A DNA stretch of 64,000 nt from assembly GCF_030719295.1 (NCBI RefSeq), contig NZ_CP120997.1:558001-622000 (forward strand), in the 5' to 3' direction. The notes beneath the pieces are model-generated. The model was not told the DNA's origin and made no database searches. It worked only from the letters and a program-made list of their open reading frames with translations. This DNA is from Streptomyces sp. Mut1. GTDB taxonomy: Bacteria > Actinomycetota > Actinomycetes > Streptomycetales > Streptomycetaceae. Each line of letters opens with the position of its first letter. Positions within the stretch are counted from its first letter, which is position 1. This document shows positions 1-7,506 of this stretch, piece by piece. The translations under genes and the position numbers were made by a program.

Positions 1-893
1 CCGAGCGCCGGGTCCAGGAGGCCATCGACGCGCTGGGCTTCCGCCGCAACGACAGCGCCCGCGTGCTGCGCAAGGGCCGCACCGCCTCGATCGGCCTGGT
101 CCTGGAGGATCTGGCGGACCCCTTCTACGGACCGCTGAGCCGCGCGGTGGAGGAGGTGGCCCGCGCGCACGGCGCCCTGCTGATCAACGGTTCGAGCGCC
201 GAGGACCCGGAGCGGGAACAGGAGCTGGTCCTCGCCCTGTGCGCGCGCCGGGTCGACGGGCTGATCGTGATTCCGGCCGCCGACGACCACCGCTACCTGG
301 AGCCGGAGATCAAGGCCGGGATCGCGACGGTCTTCGTGGACCGCCCGGCCGGGCGGATCGAGGCGGACATGGTGCTCTCGGACAGCTTCGGCGGCGCCCG
401 TGAGGGCGTCGCCCATCTGATCGCGCACGGCCACCGCCGGATCGGTTTCATCGGCGACCAGCCGCGCATCCATACCGCGACCGAGCGGCTGCGCGGCTAC
501 CACGCCGCGATGGCGGACGCCGGGATAACCGTCGAGGAATCCTGGGTGTCGCTGGGCTCCACGGAGCCGGACCGGGTCCGCGCGGCCGCCGAGAAGATGC
601 TCGGCGGCCCGGAGCCCGTGACGGCCCTCTTCTCGGGCAACAACCGGGTGACGGTGACCGCGGTCCGCGTCCTGGCGGAGCGCGAGCGGCGGGCCGCCCT
701 GGTCGGATTCGACGACATCGAGCTGGCCGACCTGCTCGGCATCACCGTCATCTCCCAGGACGCCGCGGCCGTGGGCCGCACCGCCGCCGAGCACCTCTTC
801 CGGCGTCTCGACGGGGCGGACCACACGCCGGCGCGCGTGGAGCTCCCGACCCGGCTGATCGCGCGGGGTTCGGGCGAGCTGCCGCCGGCCTGA
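1..893 (+). CDS. LacI-family transcriptional regulator, 5' end missing
   Basis: The open frame enters the window at base 3, so the real start lies upstream. The first residues, EAIDALGFRRNDSAR, are the end of a LacI-type DNA-binding headpiece (hinge region), so most of the helix-turn-helix is off the window. The periplasmic-binding-like effector domain is complete, from TASIGLVLEDLADPFYG to the typical LacI ending VGFDDIELADLL...LPTRLIARGSGE. The protein should be a cytoplasmic sugar-responsive repressor. Its target operon is not visible; the next gene is convergent and ends 12 bp downstream. The family is clear, the ligand unknown. Confidence 0.9.
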   Translation, partial: ERRVQEAIDALGFRRNDSARVLRKGRTASIGLVLEDLADPFYGPLSRAVEEVARAHGALLINGSSAEDPEREQELVLALCARRVDGLIVIPAADDHRYLEPEIKAGIATVFVDRPAGRIEADMVLSDSFGGAREGVAHLIAHGHRRIGFIGDQPRIHTATERLRGYHAAMADAGITVEESWVSLGSTEPDRVRAAAEKMLGGPEPVTALFSGNNRVTVTAVRVLAERERRAALVGFDDIELADLLGITVISQDAAAVGRTAAEHLFRRLDGADHTPARVELPTRLIARGSGELPPA

Positions 894-904
894 GCGGCGC
901 TTTC

Positions 905-2203
905 TCAGGGCGCGGTGACCGTCAGGGTGCCGCGCCGGGGCGAGGCGAAGGCGTCGAGGTCCGCGCGGGTCAGGCCGGTCAGGCGGGCCACCTCCGCGGT
1001 GTCCAGGGCGCCGCAGTCGATACCGCGCAGCAGATAGCCGCTGAGCGCCTTGGCGGTGGCGGGCTCGTCCATGACGTCACCGCCCGCCTTGGCCACGTAC
1101 GCGGCGAGCCGGGAGGCGGCCTGTTCCAGGCCCTCGCGGTAGAACGTGTAGACGGCCGCGTAACGCGTGGGCAGGTGGCCCGGGTGCATGTCCCAGCCCT
1201 GGTAGTAGGCACGGGCCAGGGCGCGCCGCGTGAGGCCGTAGTGCAGCCGCCACGCCTCGTGGACGCGGGGGGTGGGGCCGACGGGCAGGACGTTGGTCGA
1301 GCCGTCGCTGACGCGGACGCCGGTGCCCGCGGCGGCCACCTGCATGACGGCCTTGGCGTGGTCGGCCGCCGGGTGGTCGCTCGCCTGGTAGGCGGCGCTG
1401 ACGCCGACGCACGCGCTGTAGTCGAAGGTTCCGTAGTGCAGACCGGTCGCGCGCCCCTGGGCCGCGTCGATCATCCGGGCCACGGCGGCGGTGCCGTCGG
1501 CGGCGAGGATGGACTGGCTGGTCTCGATCTGGATCTCGAAGCCGATGCGTCCGGACGGCAGCCCGTGCGTCTGCTCGAAGGCTTCGAGCAGCTGGACGAA
1601 GGCGGTGACCTGCTCGGGGTACGTCACCTTGGGCAGAGTGAGGACGAGCCCTTCGGGCAGGCCGCCCGCCCGGATCAGGCCGGTGAGGAAGACGTCCGTG
1701 GTGCGGATGCCGCGGTCGCGCACCGCGGCCTCCATGCACTTCATCCGGATGCCCATGTACGGGGCCGCCGTGCCCCGCGCGTACGCATCCGCGACGAGCC
1801 GGGCCGCGCGGGCCGCCGTCTCGTCCTCCTCGGCGTCGGAGCGGGGCCCGTAGCCGTCCTCGAAGTCGATCCGGAGGTCCTCGACCGGCTCGCGCTCCAG
1901 CTTGGCGCGCACCCGGTCGTGGACCGGCCCGGCGAGTTCGTCCGGGATGCCGAGGACCGCGGCGAGGGCGGCCGCGTCGGGGGCGTGCTCGTCGAGCGCC
2001 TTCAGCGCTTCGTCGCCCCAGGTGCGCAGCGTGCCGGCCGTGAAGGTGTCGCCCGGTACGTAGACCGTGTGGACGGGCTGGCGGGTGCCGGGGTCGCCGG
2101 GGTAGCGGCGGGCGAGTTCGGCGTCCACCGCCGTGAGGGAGGCACTGATCCCGTCGCTGACCGCACCGGCGAGGCTCGCCGCCACCTTCTCCTGCTGACC
2201 CAT
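905..2203 (-). CDS. DUF6986 family protein (aldolase/citrate-lyase-like)
   Basis: A 432-residue protein resembling HpcH/HpaI aldolase and citrate-lyase beta proteins: it has the acidic motif RIDFEDGYGPRSD, a conserved GFEIQIETSQSI strand (aldolase-type IET), and HYGTFDYSACVG. In Streptomyces this family is annotated DUF6986 and its substrate is not known to me; a C-C lyase acting on a small keto or hydroxy acid is a guess. I place the start at ATG 2203, because a GGAGGG lies 7 bases upstream; an in-frame GTG at 2218 overlaps that ribosome site and is less likely. The gene is monocistronic, with its own promoter and a palindrome in the leader. Confidence 0.8.
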   Translation of the reverse strand: MGQQEKVAASLAGAVSDGISASLTAVDAELARRYPGDPGTRQPVHTVYVPGDTFTAGTLRTWGDEALKALDEHAPDAAALAAVLGIPDELAGPVHDRVRAKLEREPVEDLRIDFEDGYGPRSDAEEDETAARAARLVADAYARGTAAPYMGIRMKCMEAAVRDRGIRTTDVFLTGLIRAGGLPEGLVLTLPKVTYPEQVTAFVQLLEAFEQTHGLPSGRIGFEIQIETSQSILAADGTAAVARMIDAAQGRATGLHYGTFDYSACVGVSAAYQASDHPAADHAKAVMQVAAAGTGVRVSDGSTNVLPVGPTPRVHEAWRLHYGLTRRALARAYYQGWDMHPGHLPTRYAAVYTFYREGLEQAASRLAAYVAKAGGDVMDEPATAKALSGYLLRGIDCGALDTAEVARLTGLTRADLDAFASPRRGTLTVTAP

Positions 2204-2228
2204 GTCCGCACCCTCCACGCTCTACAGT

Positions 2229-2290
2229 TTCCGCTTCCCGGAATCAACAATCCGTATAGTGAAGTTATAAGGACGGCGGACCGGCGTCAA
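2229..2290 (-). promoter_or_regulatory. Promoter and palindromic operator of the DUF6986 gene
   Basis: Reading the minus strand, TTGACG (2290-2285) and TATAAC (2269-2264) form a possible -35/-10 pair with a short 15-base spacer. Downstream, at 2229-2243, is the perfect inverted repeat TTCCG-CTTCC-CGGAA, lying between the promoter and the start codon. A repressor bound there would block elongation or initiation. Size and symmetry fit an IclR- or GntR-type site, but the regulator is not identified. Confidence 0.5.
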
Positions 2291-2308
2291 CGGTGACCGG
2301 GAACGGCG

Positions 2309-2341
2309 CGGGGCCGCACGGTGGTTCACCGTGCGGCCCCG
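2309..2341 (-). terminator. Hairpin terminator after etfA
   Basis: A perfect 15-bp stem (2309-2323 with 2327-2341) and a GTT loop sit just past the etfA stop codon. No U-run follows. Confidence 0.75.
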
Positions 2342-2369
2342 GGCCGTCGTTCACGCGCTGTCCTGAGGG

Positions 2370-3332
2370 TCAGCCCTTGCGGGTGTTGATCTCCTCGGTC
2401 AGCTGGGGGACGACGTCGAAGAGGTCGCCGACGACGCCGTAGTCCACGAGGTCGAAGATCGGGGCCTCGGAGTCCTTGTTGACCGCGACGATCGTCTTCG
2501 AGGTCTGCATCCCCGCCCGGTGCTGGATCGCGCCGGAGATGCCCGAGGCGATGTACAGCTGCGGCGAGACGGACTTGCCGGTCTGGCCGACCTGGTTGGT
2601 GTGCGGGTACCAGCCGGCGTCCACCGCCGCGCGCGAGGCACCTACGGCAGCGCCGAGCGAGTCGGCGAGGGCCTCGATGACCGCGAAGTTCTCCGCGCCG
2701 TTGACACCGCGGCCGCCCGAGACCACGATCGCGGCCTCCGTCAGCTCCGGACGCCCCGTCGACTCGCGCGGGGTGCGGGAGAGGACCTTGGTGCCGGTGG
2801 CCTGCTCCGAGAAGGAGACCGTGAGGGCCTCGACGGCACCGGCGGCCGGAGCGGCCTCGACCGCGGCGGAGTTCGGCTTGACCGTGATGACCGGAACGCC
2901 CTTGGAGACACGGGACTTGGTGGTGAACGAGGCGGCGAACGCGGACTGCGTGGCGACCGGGCCCTGATCGCCGGCTTCCAGGTCGACGGCGTCGGTGATG
3001 ATGCCGGAGCCGATACGGACCGCGAGGCGGGCCGCGATCTCCTTGGCCTCCGCGGAGGAGGGCAGCAGCACGGCGGCCGGGGACACCGCGTCGTAGGCGG
3101 CCTGGAGCGCGTCCACCTTCGGCACGACGAGGTAGTCGGCGAACTCGGGGGCGTCGGCGGTCAGCACCCTGACCGCGCCGTGCTCGGCGAGCGCGGCGGC
3201 CGTGTCCGCGGCACCGTTGCCCAGGGCGACGGCGACGGGCTCACCGATGCGGCGGGCGAGCGTCAGCAGCTCCAGGGTGGGCTTGCGGACGGCACCGTCC
3301 ACGTGGTCGACATAGACGAGAACTTCAGCCAT
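2370..3332 (-). CDS. etfA: Electron transfer flavoprotein subunit alpha
   Basis: A 320-residue protein of normal EtfA length. The C-terminal FAD-binding half is recognisable from GQTGKSVSPQLYIA, SGISGAIQHRAGMQ and IVAVNKDSEAPIFDLVDYG, the signature that cradles FAD. EtfA/EtfB carry electrons from acyl-CoA and related dehydrogenases to ETF:quinone oxidoreductase in the respiratory chain. ATG 3332 has a GGAG ribosome site upstream. It follows etfB by 59 bp on the same strand and ends at a strong hairpin, so the two form an operon. Confidence 0.97.
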   Translation of the reverse strand: MAEVLVYVDHVDGAVRKPTLELLTLARRIGEPVAVALGNGAADTAAALAEHGAVRVLTADAPEFADYLVVPKVDALQAAYDAVSPAAVLLPSSAEAKEIAARLAVRIGSGIITDAVDLEAGDQGPVATQSAFAASFTTKSRVSKGVPVITVKPNSAAVEAAPAAGAVEALTVSFSEQATGTKVLSRTPRESTGRPELTEAAIVVSGGRGVNGAENFAVIEALADSLGAAVGASRAAVDAGWYPHTNQVGQTGKSVSPQLYIASGISGAIQHRAGMQTSKTIVAVNKDSEAPIFDLVDYGVVGDLFDVVPQLTEEINTRKG

Positions 3333-3391
3333 GGGACTTCAATCTCCTGCGTGTGCGAGGTAGGCGGGGATGGTGAGGCAACAGCCGGGGC

Positions 3392-4177
3392 TCAGATGAA
3401 CTTCTGGCCCGCAAGGAACCCGGCCAGCTGCTTGCCGCCCTCGCCCTCGTCCTTCACGATCGTGCCCGCGGTGCGGGCCGGACGCTCGGCCGCGGAGTCG
3501 ACCGCGGTCCAGGAACCCGCCAGACCCACCTCGTCCGCGTCGATACCCAGGTCGTCCAGGTCCAGGGACTTCACCGGCTTCTTCTTCGCCGCCATGATCC
3601 CCTTGAACGACGGATACCGGGCCTCACCGGACTGGTCGGTCACCGACACCACCGCCGGCAACGACGCCTCCAGCTCCTCCGACGCACTGTCACCATCACG
3701 CCGGCCCCGGACGACACCGCCCTCCACCGACACCTGCGACAGCAACGTCACCTGCGGCACACCCAGCCGCTCCGCCAGCAGCGCCGGAACCACACCCATC
3801 GTCCCGTCCGTCGACGCCATCCCCGAGATCACCAGGTCGTAACCCGTCTCCTCGACAGCCTTCGCCAGCACCAGCGACGTACCGATCACATCCGAACCGT
3901 GCAGATCGTCGTCCTCGACGTGAACCGCCCTGTCCGCACCCATCGACAACGCCTTGCGCAACGCGTCCTTGGCATCCTCCGGACCCACCGTCAACACGGT
4001 GACCTCCGCATCGTCCGCCGCGTCCGCGATCTGCAACGCCTGCTCGACCGCGTACTCGTCCAGCTCCGACAGCAGACCGTCGACATCCTCACGGTCCAAC
4101 GTCAGGTCATCGGCGAAATGCCGGTCACCGGTCGCGTCGGGCACGTACTTCACACAGACAACGATCCTCAAGCTCAC
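3392..4177 (-). CDS. etfB: Electron transfer flavoprotein subunit beta
   Basis: A 261-residue EtfB. It starts MSLRIVVCVKYVPDATGD and contains the AMP-binding and domain III features GPEDAKDALRKALSMGADRAV, GMASTDGTMGVVPALLAERLG and SLDLDDLG. It pairs with EtfA as the soluble heterodimer that shuttles electrons from flavin dehydrogenases. Start GTG 4177 is supported by AGGAG six bases upstream. It is the first gene of etfBA, and its promoter region carries several palindromes. Confidence 0.97.
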   Translation of the reverse strand: MSLRIVVCVKYVPDATGDRHFADDLTLDREDVDGLLSELDEYAVEQALQIADAADDAEVTVLTVGPEDAKDALRKALSMGADRAVHVEDDDLHGSDVIGTSLVLAKAVEETGYDLVISGMASTDGTMGVVPALLAERLGVPQVTLLSQVSVEGGVVRGRRDGDSASEELEASLPAVVSVTDQSGEARYPSFKGIMAAKKKPVKSLDLDDLGIDADEVGLAGSWTAVDSAAERPARTAGTIVKDEGEGGKQLAGFLAGQKFI

Positions 4178-4278
4178 GCCGGCTCTCCTACTGCATCGTC
4201 ATTTCCGGGCTGCCTTGTTGCACGCAGCATAGGCGCCTGATGGGGCGATTTCCGGTCGGGGCGACCGACGCTCCGACC

Positions 4279-4311
4279 GTAATATTACTCGCCAGTACAC
4301 CCAGCGTGTAC
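4279..4311 (-). promoter_or_regulatory. etfBA promoter region with nested palindromes
   Basis: Three perfect inverted repeats overlap here: GTAATATTAC (4279-4288), TACT-CGCC-AGTA (4286-4297) and GTACAC-CCAGC-GTGTAC (4295-4311). On the minus strand TAATAT (about 4287-4282) could be the -10 of etfB, about 100 bp before its GTG, so the palindromes would cover the -35/-10 region. This layout fits a TetR-type repressor; the protein is unidentified. Confidence 0.5.
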
Positions 4312-4378
4312 CCAATGAGCAAGCGCTTTGCACTGTGATCTGCCCAACGCGCGACGCCCGGGAACCAGCCGGGTGCCC

Positions 4379-4888
4379 TCAGTCTCGCAGAGCCGTGAAC
4401 GCGCCCCGGTGATAGACCAGCGGCCGGTCACCGCCGCCCACCGGATCTCCCTCGACGACCTGCGCTATCACAATGCGGTGGTCACCCGCCGGAACCCGGG
4501 CCACCACCCGGCAGACCAGCCAGGCCAGCACGCCGTCGAGCAGCGGAACGCCTTCCGGGCCGCTGCGCCAAAAGGTGGACGGGCCGAAGCGGTCGGCGCC
4601 GCTGCGGGCGAAGGTGGCGGCCAGCTCCCGCTGGTGCTCGCCGAGTATGTGCACGCCGACGTGCTCGGCCTCGGCGATGACCGGCCAGCTGGAGGACGAG
4701 GTGCCGACGCCGAAGGAGACGAGGGGCGGCTCGGCGGCCACGGAGCTGAGCGAGGTGGCGGTGAAGCCGACCGGACGGTCGCCGGCCGCGGTGATCACGG
4801 CGACTCCCGCGGCATGCCGGCGGAACACCGAGCGCAGGAGATCCGGGGACGCGGTGCGGGGCTCGCCGAGCCCGGGTGATGCCGTCAT
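4379..4888 (-). CDS. Flavin reductase family protein (FMN-binding split barrel)
   Basis: A 169-residue protein of the HpaC/SsuE-like flavin reductase family. It begins with LRSVFRRHAAGVAVITA, followed by PVGFTATSLSSVAAEPPLVSF, the hallmark of the family, and LGEHQRELAATFA. Such proteins use NAD(P)H to supply reduced FMN to a monooxygenase, often one acting on organosulfur compounds. I chose ATG 4888, which has AAGGA 7 bases upstream; the frame is open further upstream but that stretch overlaps a leader-peptide gene in another frame. The Cys-rich leader 43 bp upstream suggests control by cysteine supply. Confidence 0.9.
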   Translation of the reverse strand: MTASPGLGEPRTASPDLLRSVFRRHAAGVAVITAAGDRPVGFTATSLSSVAAEPPLVSFGVGTSSSSWPVIAEAEHVGVHILGEHQRELAATFARSGADRFGPSTFWRSGPEGVPLLDGVLAWLVCRVVARVPAGDHRIVIAQVVEGDPVGGGDRPLVYHRGAFTALRD

Positions 4889-4931
4889 GGGGAGATCCTT
4901 ATGCACGTCAGGGATGCGGGGCCGTGGATGT

Positions 4932-5012
4932 TCAGGCATCCGGACAGCAGGCGCCGGCGGTGCGGACGAGGTCGATGTGCACCCGGCCATGGAGCAGGAG
5001 TTCTGACGGCAT
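4932..5012 (-). CDS. Cys-rich leader peptide (sulfur attenuator uORF)
   Basis: A 26-codon ORF ends 43 bp before the flavin reductase. The peptide contains RVHIDLVRTAGACC near its C-terminus. The H-[IV]-D-L-x-R core followed by cysteines matches the actinobacterial leader peptides found before sulfur-assimilation genes (Ms5788A-type in mycobacteria, 'putative leader peptide' in Streptomyces), which sense cysteine through stalling at Cys codons. There is no Shine-Dalgarno, and promoter-like elements place the transcript start at or next to the ATG, as for known leaderless members. An in-frame ATG at 5033 would add seven residues. After the Cys codons GGATGC can pair with a GCATCC located before the flavin reductase ribosome site, a possible switch. 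Confidence 0.7.
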   Translation of the reverse strand: MPSELLLHGRVHIDLVRTAGACCPDA

Positions 5013-5018
5013 AGCGTC

Positions 5019-5048
5019 AGAGTGACGATGCATGGGCGGTGCAGTCAA
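5019..5048 (-). promoter_or_regulatory. Candidate promoter for the leader peptide and flavin reductase
   Basis: On the minus strand TTGACT (5048-5043) is followed after 18 bases by CACTCT (5024-5019), and the leader ATG comes 6 bases later. This spacing would give a leaderless mRNA. The -10 is a weak match. Confidence 0.4.
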
Positions 5049-5084
5049 GGGCGTCCCACGAGGTGGGAGAAGCATCACGGGCCG

Positions 5085-5411
5085 TCACATCGCCCGCCCG
5101 AGCGCGGCGACGACATCGGCGGTGCGCGGCTGCCCGACGGCCCGTCGGACGATGCGGCCGCCGGCGTCGAGGACCAGCACGGTCGGGGTCCGGCTGATGT
5201 CCAGGTCGCGTACGAGCGTGAGATGCGCCTCCGCGTCGATCTCCACATGGGCCACCCCTTCGACCATCCCGGCCACCTCGGCGAGGGTGCGACGGGTGGC
5301 CCGGCAGGGCTGGCAGAAGGCGGTGGAGAACTGGACGAGAGTGGCCCGCTCCCCCAGTTCCGCGCCGAGTTGGGCCGCGTCCAGCCTGTCCGCATGCGCC
5401 TGCCCGTCCAC
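5085..5411 (-). CDS. Thioredoxin-family protein
   Basis: About 108 residues with a thioredoxin fold: LVQFSTAFCQPCRATRR holds the CxxC redox site (CQPC instead of the classical CGPC), DISRTPTVLVLDAGGR holds the cis-proline loop. It should be a cytoplasmic thiol-disulfide oxidoreductase. ATG 5414 is only 2 bases from GGAGG, so the adjacent GTG 5411, 5 bases away, is the better start. It lies upstream of the Cys-leader/flavin reductase unit on the same strand, which fits a thiol or sulfur theme. Confidence 0.88.
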   Translation of the reverse strand: MDGQAHADRLDAAQLGAELGERATLVQFSTAFCQPCRATRRTLAEVAGMVEGVAHVEIDAEAHLTLVRDLDISRTPTVLVLDAGGRIVRRAVGQPRTADVVAALGRAM

Positions 5412-5567
5412 CATGGCCTCCTGTCAGAGTTCTACGCAGAGGGTCAGCGTCTCCGGCCGCCCGGACATTCCCCGGCCGCGCCACGTGACGAGAATCTCGC
5501 GCCCCGGGCCCGCCGAGACTGGCCACCGCGTCGCGCATGGGGCACGATCGGGCCAATGCCGAAAACC

Positions 5568-5579
5568 TACGGCTGCGTA
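5568..5579 (+). promoter_or_regulatory. Palindrome upstream of the acyltransferase gene
   Basis: TACG-GCTG-CGTA is a perfect short palindrome 52 bp before the acyltransferase ATG. It may be an operator or part of the promoter; no consensus -35 is obvious. Confidence 0.35.
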
Positions 5580-5630
5580 ACTTCCGCCGGGAGAACCCTC
5601 CACAGGCGCTGAAGAAAGGGTCTTCCCCAG

Positions 5631-6353
5631 ATGGCAGAACTCGTCTATCGACCGGTCATCGGCGCCGCTCGCACGTTTTTCAAGGCGCTCGACCTGAAGA
5701 TCGACACTCAGGGTTCGGAGCACATCCCGAAGACCGGCGGCGCTGTTCTGGTCAGCAACCACATCAGTTATCTGGACTTCATCTTCACCGGACTCGCGGC
5801 ACTCCCGCAGAAGCGGCTGGTCCGCTTCATGGCCAAGGAATCCGTTTTCCGGCACAAGGTCTCCGGACCGCTGATGCGCGGCATGAAGCACATTCCCGTG
5901 GACCGCGAACAGGGCGAGGACGCGTACGCGCACGCGCTGGCCTCGCTGCGTTCCGGGGAGATCGTCGGAGTGTTCCCCGAGGCGACGATCTCGGAGTCGT
6001 TCACGCTGAAGAGCTTCAAGTCGGGCGCGGCGCGCCTGGCGCAGGAGGCGGGGGTTCCGCTGATCCCGATGGCGCTGTGGGGCACGCAGCGGCTGTGGAC
6101 CAAGGGCCGGCCGCGCAACTTCAAGCGCAACCACATCCCGGTGACCCTGCGGGTGGGCGAGCCCGTGGAGGCCCCCACCGACCAGTACGCGGGCGCCATC
6201 ACGCGGCGGCTGCGCGAGCGCGTGCAGGAGCTGCTGGAGGCGGCCCAGCGCGCCTATCCGGTGCGCCCGAAGGACGCCAGTGACACCTGGTGGGTGCCCG
6301 CCCACCTGGGCGGTACGGCTCCGACGCCGGCCGAGGTGCGCGAGCGCAGCTGA
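5631..6353 (+). CDS. 1-acyl-sn-glycerol-3-phosphate acyltransferase (PlsC family)
   Basis: A 240-residue lysophosphatidic acid acyltransferase-like protein. The catalytic HX4D motif is NHISYLDF (His44, Asp49), the acceptor-binding motif is GVFPEATIS, and a later block reads GVPLIPMALWGT. It should transfer an acyl group to lysophosphatidate at the inner membrane face in phospholipid synthesis. There is no clear transmembrane helix. ATG 5631 follows GAAAGGG. It is monocistronic and ends at a hairpin shared with the convergent PLP enzyme gene. Confidence 0.93.
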   Translation: MAELVYRPVIGAARTFFKALDLKIDTQGSEHIPKTGGAVLVSNHISYLDFIFTGLAALPQKRLVRFMAKESVFRHKVSGPLMRGMKHIPVDREQGEDAYAHALASLRSGEIVGVFPEATISESFTLKSFKSGAARLAQEAGVPLIPMALWGTQRLWTKGRPRNFKRNHIPVTLRVGEPVEAPTDQYAGAITRRLRERVQELLEAAQRAYPVRPKDASDTWWVPAHLGGTAPTPAEVRERS

Positions 6354-6376
6354 CGGCGCGGGTCGCCGAAACGTCA

Positions 6377-6410
6377 CTCCGGGGTGCGGACGACCGTCCG
6401 CACCCCGGAG
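6377..6410. terminator. Bidirectional hairpin between convergent genes
   Basis: Perfect 16-bp arms (6377-6392 and 6395-6410) lie between the acyltransferase and the threonine aldolase-like gene, so they can serve both strands. Confidence 0.8.
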
Positions 6411-6423
6411 GCGTACTCCGCCG

Positions 6424-7506
6424 CTACGCGGCCGCCAGCTCCTCCTTGAGCGCGAGGAGGAAGCCGTCGACGTCCTCCTCGGTGGTGTCGAAGGCGCACA
6501 TCCAGCGCACATCGCCGGCCTGCTCGTCCCAGAAGTAGAAGCGGAAGCGCTTCTGCAGCCGCTCGCTCACCGCGTGCGGCAGCCGCGCGAAGACCGCGTT
6601 GGCCTGGACGGGGTAGAGGATCTCCACGCCGCCCACCGCGCGCACGCCCTCGGCGAGCCGCTGGGCCATCGCGTTCGCGTGCCGGGCGTTGCGCAGCCAC
6701 AGGTCGCCCGCGAGCAGTGCCTCCAGCTGGACGGAGACGAAGCGCATCTTGGAGGCGAGCTGCATCGACAGCTTGCGCAGATGCTTCATCGCGCGGACGG
6801 CCTCGGGGTTCAGGACGACGACGGCCTCGCCGAAGATCGCCCCGTTCTTCGTTCCTCCGAAGGAGAGGACGTCAACGCCGACGGTGTTGGTGAACGTGCG
6901 CATCGGCACATCCAGGGACGCCGACGCGTTGGCTATGCGGGCCCCGTCGAGGTGGACCTTCATGCCGTGCCCGTGGGCGTGCTCGCAGATGGCGCGGATC
7001 TCGTCGGGTGTGTAGACGGTGCCGAGCTCGGTGTTCTGCGTGATCGAGACGACCTGCGGCATGGCGCGGTGCTCGTCGTCCCAGCCGTACGCCTGCCGGT
7101 CGATGAGCTCCGGGGTGAGCTTGCCGTCCTCGGTGGGGACGGTCAGCAGTTTGAGGCCGCCGACCCGCTCGGGCGCCCCGCCCTCGTCGACGTTGATGTG
7201 GGCGGACTCGGCGCAGATCACGGCGCCCCAGCGGTCGGTCATGGCCTGGAGCGACACCACGTTGGCGCCGGTTCCGTTGAAGACCGGGAAGGCTTCGGCG
7301 GTGGGGCCGAAGTGGCTGTGCATCACCCGCTGGAGGTGGCCCGTGTAGTCGTCCTCGCCGTAGGCGATCTGGTGACCGCCGTTGGCGAGGGCCAGTGCCG
7401 CGAGGATCTCCGGGTGGGTCCCCGCGTAGTTGTCGCTGGCGAATCCGCGTACCCGCGGGTCGTGGTGGCGACGCGCGTCGGTCTTTACGGTTGCGGGGTC
7501 AGCCAC
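6424..7506 (-). CDS. Threonine aldolase / beta-eliminating lyase family protein
   Basis: A 360-residue fold-type I PLP enzyme. It begins with RGFASDNYAGTHPEIL, has GGHQIAYGEDDYT, the PLP-contacting strand VHLDGARIANA, and the lysine motif SFGGTKNGA, where Lys forms the Schiff base. Family members cleave beta-hydroxy amino acids such as threonine to glycine and an aldehyde. GTG 7506 has GGAAAG six bases upstream and overlaps the SDR gene by 22 bp, so the two are translationally coupled. It is the last gene of the DUF6421-SDR-aldolase operon. Confidence 0.92.
   Translation of the reverse strand: MADPATVKTDARRHHDPRVRGFASDNYAGTHPEILAALALANGGHQIAYGEDDYTGHLQRVMHSHFGPTAEAFPVFNGTGANVVSLQAMTDRWGAVICAESAHINVDEGGAPERVGGLKLLTVPTEDGKLTPELIDRQAYGWDDEHRAMPQVVSITQNTELGTVYTPDEIRAICEHAHGHGMKVHLDGARIANASASLDVPMRTFTNTVGVDVLSFGGTKNGAIFGEAVVVLNPEAVRAMKHLRKLSMQLASKMRFVSVQLEALLAGDLWLRNARHANAMAQRLAEGVRAVGGVEILYPVQANAVFARLPHAVSERLQKRFRFYFWDEQAGDVRWMCAFDTTEEDVDGFLLALKEELAAA

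Noticed and set aside
2221..2296. Possible tRNA or riboswitch in the DUF6986 leader
   Set aside because: No cloverleaf or conserved core could be drawn; only the palindrome and promoter are supported.
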